Shown here piece by piece: positions 56,560 through 64,000 of a stretch of 64,000 nt of DNA (position 1 is the stretch's first letter; every line of letters starts with the position of its first letter). Source of the stretch: Canna indica (lineage: Eukaryota > Streptophyta > Magnoliopsida > Zingiberales > Cannaceae); assembly GCA_034359265.1 (NCBI GenBank), contig CP136891.1, positions 76,872,501 through 76,936,500 on the forward strand, read 5' to 3'. Made by a program: the position numbers and the translations under genes. A model generated the notes under the pieces. That model was given only the letters and a program-made list of their open reading frames with translations, did not search any database and had not been told where the DNA came from.

Positions 56560-56850
56560 ATATTTTTCATAGTAATGAGCGTTCTTCATTAGCAAATGCA
56601 AGAAATAAGTTGACGATCCGATAATTTTTTGCATATAGAATTCAGGAGAGGAATATTAATCCTTCAATCATACCTTATTCAAAAAGATTATTCCAACAAT
56701 TTGTCGTCGATGGTTATACTATGATTGAGTCTGCCCGATTAAAATATATTCACACACATTATAAAAATTTACGGGCAGAAATGTATAAAGGGTTGGCTGA
56801 TGTTCTTAAATGGAGAAACAAAGCCTATGGTGACCAATAGGAAATGTTTA
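56560..56850 (+). pseudogene. Helitron N-terminal (Helitron_like_N) piece placed after the helicase in H3
   Basis: Encodes FFAYRIQERNINPSIIPYSK, FQQFVVDGYTMIESARLKYI and LRAEMYKGLADVL, the beginning of the Helitron Rep N-terminal domain. In normal elements this lies upstream of Rep and PIF1; here it lies downstream and is directly joined to the PIF1 C-terminal end (TNRKCLKIL-like). The order is therefore scrambled. Confidence 0.78.
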
Positions 56851-57095
56851 AAGATTTTGATTTGTAATTCAGAATATCATATTGAAAAAGAAATTATAAA
56901 TGTTGTATACCAAGAAATTTTTCGTAATTTATAAAACATTCATTTTTATATTAAATTATTTGTGATTGATGCACAATATTATTTTTCAAGTATTGATATA
57001 TTAATAACAATTTTATTATATCTAATGTGAATTAAGATCGTCGCGCGATGCGCGGGTCTTATACTAGTATATATTAAAAAAAGCACTATAGCCTT

Positions 57096-57125
57096 CTTAT
57101 CATGCCAAGTGTCTGGCATGATAAG
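57096..57125. repeat. 5' subterminal hairpin of Helitron H4
   Basis: CTTATCATGCCA, loop AGTGTC, TGGCATGATAAG: a perfect 12-bp stem. H1 has a 9-bp version (39482-39507) and H2 a version with one mismatch (41884-41909). Confidence 0.9.
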
Positions 57126-58139
57126 AACTATGTCAAGTGACATAAATCTAAGTACTTAATAATTTATATAATTATTTAATGAGTCATATATCCAAAAATC
57201 AATTTTGAATACTAATGTAGATGCTGTGAGAAAAAGAATGTGCATTTATTGCATTGATTTTTTTATGACATGTAATATTACATCTCTTAATATTAGTTCT
57301 CTTGGATGGTATGTAATATTACCTCTTTTAATTATGTAATATTAAATTTCTTAAATTTTTAATATTTAATTGACTAGAATTCGTGTCATCCTTAATGAGC
57401 CTTTTGAAGAAATGTAATTGAAATATATTGGATTTAATTGAAATGTGTTGATATATAGATATTGGGTTTAATTTAATATTAATTTTTTTGCTATTCACAT
57501 TACCTTGACTAACATTGAATTTAATATTACTAATATAAATGATTCATGAATTATAGCAATACATTAGAATGAAAAGATTTTTTGAATGTGGACCCACCAT
57601 ATTTAATAACAACATTTATTAGTTTCTAATACTACCTCTCTTAATTATGTAATATCAATTCTCATTAGATCTATATATATTTTAGAAAACACTAATAAAT
57701 TATCAAACAAATATTTTATATATATCAAAATACGAATACAAATACTAACAAAACTATTTTAGAAAAATATTACTAAGATATCATAAAAATATTATTTCAT
57801 CAAAATACAGATTCTAAGAAATACGATTGTCTCTATCAAATATATATATATATATATTTCATAGTTAATATATATCTTATAAAAATATTATTAAACTATC
57901 ATAAAATTATTATTTTATAAGAATACAAAATAAATAATGATTTATCCATTTATTGTATTGTTTAATTTGTTTTAAATTTTAGTTAAATATTTGTTAATAT
58001 ATACACAAATACAATATATATGTGCAGAGGAAGCAGATCAAATTCTTAATATCCCGTCTCTTTAACGCTATATTTATCTCCACATATACTCTCTCCTTGA
58101 ATTCCCCCATACAAATTTCAAATAATATTGAAAGTTGAG

Positions 58140-59250
58140 AGGTATGAGATCAATGACAGTGAGTATCTCTCCAAAATCCACCGATCCTCATTATTAGGAA
58201 TCATTCATGAATTTAATGATGCATGACCCGTGTGGTGCTGCACAAAAAAATTCTCCTTGCATGTAAGATGGTAGATGTATACAACATTTTCCGAATAAGT
58301 TTGTAGACAGAACAATCGTCGATGAAGATGGATACCCAATTTATAGAAGAAGAGATAATGATTGAACAATTAAAAATGAAAAGATTGATTTGAACAACCA
58401 TTTTGTTGCCCCTCATAGTAAATTTCTGTTGTTGAAATATGATGCATACATTAATGTTGAATGTTACAACAAATCAAGATTAATTAAGTATCTTTTAAAA
58501 TATATAAATAAAAGGCCATGATCGTGTCACTACCACATTTGTTGACTCATCATCACAATCTGAAATACAAGTTCATGTTGATGAGATCAAAATATTTTAT
58601 GATTGTAGGTATATCTCACCTTGTGAAGCGATCTGGCAAATTTTTAATTTCGACATTCATTATAGATATTCATCAATGCAAAGATTGTCGTTTCATCTTC
58701 CAAATAAACAAACTATAATTTTCTATGACGATGATCCAATATATGAAGTGACAAATCGGCCAACAACTAATGAGTCTTAATTTTTAGTTTGGTTCGAAGC
58801 TAACAAATATTTCACAGAGGCAAAAAGCTTAACATGAGTTGAATTTCTTTTGTTGTTTGCATAGAAGCAAGACATTAGACATTAGACTCGAAGAGAGACA
58901 AGCTAATTTTCGATTGAAGAATATTCTTAATTTGTTCCCCAGGAATGATGAATTATACTATTTGAGAATTCCACTGAACGTGGTCAAGGGTCCAACATCT
59001 TTCGAGGATATTAGAACTATCAGTGGTAAAGTTTACCTAACTTTCATAGATGCATGTTATACTTTAGGGTTGATTGACGATGACAAAGAATATTTAAATG
59101 TAATTAAAAAAGCAAGTGCACGGAGATCATATTTTTCTCTTAGAAAGTTATTTACAAAATTATTATTATCATCAATCTCGATGTCAAGACTAGAATTCAT
59201 TTGAGATGATACTTGAAAATTATTAACTCAAGACATACCTTATTTGATAA
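58140..59250 (+). pseudogene. Helitron Rep remnant of H4
   Basis: Contains KIDLNNHF-type text and a KYINK-like segment near 58370-58510. The open frame 58839-59204 has RLEERQANFRLKNILNLFPR, LNVVKGPTSFEDIRTISGKV and LGLIDDDKEYLNVIKKAS, which belong to the region between Rep and helicase. Stops are frequent before 58840. The catalytic two-His and Tyr motifs of Rep were not identified. Confidence 0.72.
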
Positions 59251-59439
59251 AACAAATATTACGGTGGAAGGTACGAAAGCTATATCTATGTTATATATAT
59301 TTATTATGATTAGTATGTTTCATAATGTATTATTTTTTTCTTACCAATTAATATATTGAATTTATAAAATTTTGAATTTCATATGTTGTCATTATTGATG
59401 ATAAACTCAAAGATGATTGTTAGGTGAAAATTGATTTAA

Positions 59440-61620
59440 TTCAACAATGAGGTGGCAAAAGTTTGGATGACGTTCCTCTAATGCCAAAATCATTTGATCA
59501 TCTACAAACATTAACAATCGCTTAATTGCTAAGGCGTCGCGCTAAATCAGAGGAGATTGAGAGAGAAAAATCAAGAACAAGTTCAACATCTAACTTCGGA
59601 ACAATCAAAAGTTTGTGATAAAATATTGGATATTGTTAAAAGACAAAAAAGAAGATATTTTTTGTCTACGGTTATGGTGGAACCGAAAAGACATTTATTT
59701 GGAAAGCTCTTGCATCTGCACTTCGATCTGAAGGGGAAATTATTTTAACAATTGCGTCCGATGGGATAACATCTTTACTTTTACATGGTGGAAGAACAAC
59801 ACATTCTCAATTTGTGATCCCTCTTAATCTGGATGAGAATTCTACTTGCAATATTAAACACGGTTCTCTATTGGTTAAATTATTGGTGAGAACAAGTTTA
59901 ATTATTTGGGATGAAGCTCCAATGATGAATATGTATTATTCAGTTATATATTTAATTTATATATTTATTAAATTTTATTAAATACAAATCTAATAGGCCG
60001 ATTCTCTTAATTTTAGATATTATTTTGAAGCGCTTGATAGAACATTGTGTGATGTTGTGTTTTAAGAATTCAAATAACAATGATTATCTTTTTGGAGGCA
60101 AGACTGTAGTATTTGGGGGAGACTTCAGAAAATTTTTACCTGCCATTCCTAAGGGAAGCATACAAGATATTGTTAATGCAACACTTAATTCGTCTTACTT
60201 ATGTAGCGATTGTGAAGTTTTGAAGCTAGCGAAAAATATACGTCTCATTGTAAACCGCTCCAATGACAATACAGATGATTTGAAAAAAAATTCGAATTGA
60301 ATATTATCGGTCGGTGATAGAAAGATAGGATATCCCGATGATGGTTTTGGGGTAGTTCGAATTCCAAATGATAACTTGATTTTGGATGCAAGTGACCATA
60401 TTGCTGCGATTGTTGATGTAATTTATCTTGAGCTTATAACAAATGCCAATAATTTACAGTTTTTACATCAAAGAGTAGGGATGACAACGGTTCGGTTAAT
60501 CGCACTTTTGGGGGTTAACCGAAACCGATTTCCAAACCCGTTGACCAAAATTGAAATCGAAACCGATCGATTTCAAAAGCCTATATCTGAAATCGAAATC
60601 GGCTCGGTTTCGATTATCCGCGGATAATCGAAATTAAATTTTTCCGTTCAGATGGAATCGATTATCCGTTTACTAATTGGTTAACCGATAGTAAATGGAT
60701 AACCGATTCAAAGATTAATAACAAAATCGATTTCGAATATCGGTTAATCGCAAAAAACTGGTAGTAAATGAATAATTGGTTCAAAGATTAATAACAAAAT
60801 CAGTTTTGGAGACCGATTAACCGTAAAAAACTGATAACCGAAATCGAATATATAACCGATTTCGGTTATCGGTTAACCGCGACCCGATAATCGAAACTGA
60901 ATCGATTTTAAATGATTTTTGGTTTTTACTATCCGAAACTGAAACCGAACCGCAAATCCACTATCCAAAATTGGATTTTGCGATTCGATTAACCGGTTAA
61001 CCGATTTGAATTGCCATCCCTATCAAAGAGCGATATTAGCTCCCACTCTGAATATGGTTGAGACGATTAATGACTATATGGTTTCTCTAAATCAAAAAGA
61101 GTCACGAGATTTTTGAGCTCATATAGCACGCGCTTATCAGATTCTGGAGGGAGTTTGTTGGATCAAATCTACACACTAGATTTCTTGAATTGCATCGAAT
61201 GTTTCAGTATACCTAATCATTCTTTGACATTAAAAGTTGGGACTCCTATTATTTTGCTGAGAAATATCAATCAATTTGCCAGATTATGTAATGTAACACG
61301 ATTGGTGTTAACAAGACTTCGGAACTGAATCATTGAAGCCAAAATTATTTTTGGAACTAATTGTAGAGAAAAGATATTCATTCCATGTGTGTCGTTGACA
61401 CTATCAGATCCAAGACTGCTAGTTAAATTTCAAAGGAGTCAATTTTCTATTATGATTTTTTATGCAATAACTATAAAAAAAAGTTAGGGTCAATCACTTT
61501 CAAATGTCGGTGTTTTTCTCAAAGAAATCTGTCTTCACTCATGAACAACTTTATGTTGCAGTGTCTAGGGTGACAAATATGAAAGATTTAAAGATTTTGA
61601 TTTATAATTGGGAAGGTTAT
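59440..61620 (+). pseudogene. PIF1-like Helitron helicase of H4 (broken)
   Basis: Starts with LTSEQSKVCDKILDIVKRQK near 59577. The Walker A region near 59665 reads VYGYGGTEKT in a shifted frame. Then come SDGITSLLLHGGRTTHSQF-like text, LNLDENSTCNIKHGSLLVKL, IIWDEAPMMN (motif II) near 59900 and KTVVFGGDFRKFLPAIPKGS near 60100. After the MITE follow LLDQIYTLDFLNCIECFSIP and, near 61545, LYVAVSRVTNMKDLKILIYN (motif VI). Frameshifts, stops and the MITE at 60476-61022 inactivate it, but it is the best preserved helicase of the four copies. Confidence 0.85.
60476..61022. mobile_element. hAT MITE in H4 helicase with perfect 8-bp TSD
   Basis: The 547-bp element starts TAGGGATGACAACGG and ends GAATTGCCATCCCTA, with TCAAAGAG at 60468-60475 and 61023-61030. 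The interior is rich in CCGATT/AATCGG motifs (GGTTAACCG, TCGGTTAATCG). It differs in sequence from the MITE in H3. Confidence 0.93.
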
Positions 61621-61811
61621 ATTGAAAAAGAAATTACAAATGTTGTATACCAAGAATTTTTTTTGTAATTTATAAAATATTTATTTTTTATATGAAATTA
61701 TTTTTGATTTATGCACGATATTATTTTTCAAATATTGATATATATTAATAATAAATTTAATACATCTAATATGAATTAAGATCACTGTGCATCACGCGGG
61801 TCTTATACTAG

Positions 61812-63150
61812 TAATAGTACAATAGAAGTTATTACTATATAAATTAGTCAATATAGACTAATATTACATGGATTAATATAATACAACATACCAAATATGT
61901 GCTAAAGGAGAGGTATGAGATTAGGTAAAATAACAAAAAAAATTGCCATTCATTTTGTTTGCGGGTTTCATTGATTAAGGAGTTGATAACAATGATTAGT
62001 CTATCAGATCCCATCTTTAACATATAAAAATAAATTTATAAATGCAAATATATATGTTTTGTGAACACTATGCAATTCCACAATTATCTCAGTTGAATAG
62101 TCTTTGATATCTAAAATGATACAATTTCAATTATACTTATTCAATTTTTTTATTTTTTAATTAATTATTTATATTTATTCAAATTTAATTGGTATATCAC
62201 GCTTTACATTTGTGTTATATTTGATATTTAACGTTAAAATTATTAATATTTTTTAATTTTATATATTTTTCACATATTTTATCATAAAGTATTATTTGTT
62301 TATATATTCAAAAAATCCATTACTATTTTTTTTTATATATTTTAAAAATGCTATGAATATGACAAAAAATGAAAAAAACATGAGCAAAATATGTTTTTCT
62401 CCTTTGTTTTTAATAAAACTTATATAATTTAGATTTTCTTATTTTTAAATTAGTTATATATACTTTATATTTGATGTTTTCCAAATAATAAAATATATGT
62501 TACTATAATTTGATTGATTAATTTAGTTTAAAAATTTGACTCCGGCTTGATAATTCTATGTCAAGGAACTTTAATTTGAGTTAATGTGAGAAAAAAAAAG
62601 TGTAATAAAGACAAAAAAATTATATATGTTATTTTATACAATTATTAATTCAACTATCAATATTATAATTATTATATACAAATATATTAATAAATTATGA
62701 TGAGTTTAATTTAGACATTTTTTTTACATTTTATGTATATATATTGATATACTTGGTTAAATTTTGATTTCTAATTTAAAATAAAAATGCTAATCATATT
62801 TTATAAAGAATATTTATATTTTGATTATATAATTTTATTATTTAAATTGAATTAATATTTATTATTTTGCTGTAAGATTATATCTTTTCGCTGAATTTTA
62901 TTTTTATTTTTAATTATTTAAGTATAAATTTAAATTAATTTTAATAGTTTTTATTTAAAATCATTACGGTTTAAATTATATGTAAATATAATTACAGAAA
63001 ACTCTTTACGTAAATACTGAATACGAGTATGTCCTTGTGCGGAGGACTGGAACTTAAGTGAGTTCCACGTCAGCCAACTTGGTATTTGTATTATTGTTAA
63101 AAGAAGAAGAGTTTGATGAAAAATAGTGGAGAAATAACTTAATTAAGACA
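61812..63150. other. AT-rich spacer, nothing recognised
   Basis: No coding region, terminal repeat or RNA gene was seen. GAGTTCCACGTCAGC near 63060 contains an ACGT core and may belong to the promoter of the next gene. Confidence 0.6.
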
Positions 63151-63870
63151 GTAATAATTTTATTCCGACCACGCGTCCACCCCGATCCCGACCACCCTAA
63201 TCCCTAATCATTCCTCTCTTCCGTCTTCCCCCCTTTCCTCTTCCCCCTTCCTCGATCGCCACGATCTCACACGACGTCCAGCGGCGACTTGCGACGGCGT
63301 ATTGAAGGCCAGCTAGCCAGCTAGCTTCAGACATTCGGTATTTGTTTTATCTTCTCCATTTTTCTCCGCTTCATCCACTCGCCTTCGGACCCCCTTTTCT
63401 TGCCAGTCGGCACTCGCTAAATACGTCAAACTCGCTGGACTGTCGTTTTTGTTCTCTCCGGTGGCTCCGAGCAAAGCATTTCGCCGTGTCATTTTTCTGT
63501 TCGTGTTCTGTTTTTTTTACGTCGAGGATTGTCGTTGCGGTAGTTATTGTTGCTGTTTCAGAATGCTATCTGGTTGACGGATTTTGTGCATGACTCTGTT
63601 ATGCATGAAATCGTTCTATTTCGTAAATTGTCTTAGATTTAGTCTTTCACATTTGAAGAACTATGTTGTCTGTATCTCTGCACTAGAATTCAGAATGACT
63701 TTTATCTTTTAACTGAATTTAACTGAATTTATTATTATTATTTTCTGTAAACAATTTGCGTTTTTTTATGTTTATGCAACAAATGGACAAGTATGCGCCC
63801 AGTAGAACGAATGTCTGTCATGTGCTGCTCAGATAGCTTGCTTATTGTTTCAGAACGATGCCCACAGGGC
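63150..63870 (+). promoter_or_regulatory. Probable 5' leader and first intron of a gene continuing past the window
   Basis: Composition changes abruptly to C- and CT-rich sequence (63160-63260, with CTCTTCCCCCTTCCTCGATC), typical of plant 5' untranslated leaders. Possible donors include TTCG/GTATTTG at about 63340, and a possible acceptor GTTTCAG occurs near 63853. The frame 63342-63593 resembles no protein. No coding sequence could be assigned, so the product is unknown. Confidence 0.5.
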
Positions 63871-63929
63871 TGTAAGCCTTTCTTTGAATTTATGGATCTG
63901 GACGGGGAAGGGATGGAAAGGGTTGATAA

Positions 63930-64000
63930 CCCCCTGTTTAGGACCCCATATTATGATGTGGAGGGGAATGGAGGAATAAGTTATTCCTCCATTTTCTCTC
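63930..64000. mobile_element. Possible Tourist-like MITE end cut by the window edge
   Basis: After TTGATAA comes CCCCCTGTTTAGGA, similar to PIF/Harbinger ends next to a TAA-type target. It continues with AATGGAGGAATAA, one G, and the exact complement TTATTCCTCCATT (63967-63993). The other end is outside the window, so this is tentative. Confidence 0.4.

Larger units (their letters stand above)
52847..57067 (+). mobile_element. Helitron H3, rearranged, with captured VQ gene piece
   Basis: Begins directly after the CTAG of H2 with a degraded 5' end (GGCGCTCTAG shared with H1) and sequence homologous to the 5' zone of H4 (the GTAATATTA-rich stretch at 52940-53080). It ends at CTAG (57064-57067) after the hairpin GCGC-GAT-GCGC. 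It contains a VQ-motif gene piece, mid-Rep and PIF1 remnants, a hAT MITE, and an N-terminal Rep piece located downstream of the helicase. Confidence 0.72.
57068..61811 (+). mobile_element. Helitron H4, most complete copy
   Basis: Begins directly after the CTAG of H3 (TATATATTAAAAAAAGC, with the usual TC start changed to TA) and ends TTATACTAG at 61811, followed by a host T. Its 5' zone has a perfect 12-bp stem hairpin (57096-57125). Rep and PIF1 remnants follow in normal order. It lacks the LTR insertions of H2 and the gene capture of H3, but the helicase is interrupted by a hAT MITE. Confidence 0.82.

Overview
This window is nuclear DNA of a flowering plant. The evidence is plant transposon families (TNP2-type CACTA elements, Copia and Gypsy long terminal repeats with initiator-tRNA-Met primer sites, a plant-type LINE, PIF1-encoding Helitrons, Tourist, hAT and MULE MITEs), a phi-class glutathione S-transferase (GST) with the usual three-exon structure, and gene scraps related to DEAH-box helicase DHX37/DEAH13, a VQ-motif protein and a RING-H2 protein. 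The background is very AT-rich, while exon 3 of the GST is GC-rich. The species cannot be named. Only one host gene looks intact (GST, 26316-27160), and a second probably begins near the right edge.

Left third (1-23.9 kb): nested transposons. A minus-strand Copia relic (gag 7144-8520, primer site 8555-8566, LTR from 12568) carries two CACTA elements: CACTA-1 (1778-7054, TSD TTT, with a near full-length transposase) and CACTA-2 (8569-12564, TSD AAT, no transposase). The LTR end forms a 381-bp palindrome. Next is a LINE (12949 to about 23863) split inside its zinc-binding domain by CACTA-3 (14630-22898, TSD AGT), which carries a broken piece of a DEAH13-like gene.

Middle (23.9-39.4 kb): the GST gene sits between two paralogous copies of one 3' flank (23864-24275 and 27478-28860). 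The second copy holds two MITEs that the first lacks. Then come a giant foldback (29251-30828), a RING-H2 relic split by a hAT MITE, and a Gypsy-like solo LTR (32377-36901) enlarged by a 1.95-kb tandem duplication that copied the LTR end, its TSD and some flank. A MULE-type MITE (38230-38676) has a perfect 9-bp TSD.

Right part (39.4-61.8 kb): four Helitrons, H1 to H4, lie head to tail (39448-41849, 41850-52846, 52847-57067, 57068-61811) with no host DNA visible at the joints. Each has decayed Rep and/or PIF1 helicase sequence and a small hairpin plus CTAG at the 3' end. H2 is interrupted by a Gypsy LTR fragment, a minus-strand non-autonomous LTR element and a Copia element with its own Tourist MITE. 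H3 holds a VQ-motif gene fragment. H3 and H4 each carry a hAT MITE with an 8-bp TSD inside the helicase region. After an AT-rich spacer, 63.15-63.9 kb looks like the promoter and 5' UTR of a gene continuing beyond the window.

I saw no rRNA or functional tRNA gene and no CRISPR array. The most unusual structures are the Helitron tandem array, a long hairpin just before the CACTA-1 transposase, the solo-LTR duplication with three TSD copies, and the transposon-captured gene pieces. All comparisons were made by eye; no alignment or database search was run.
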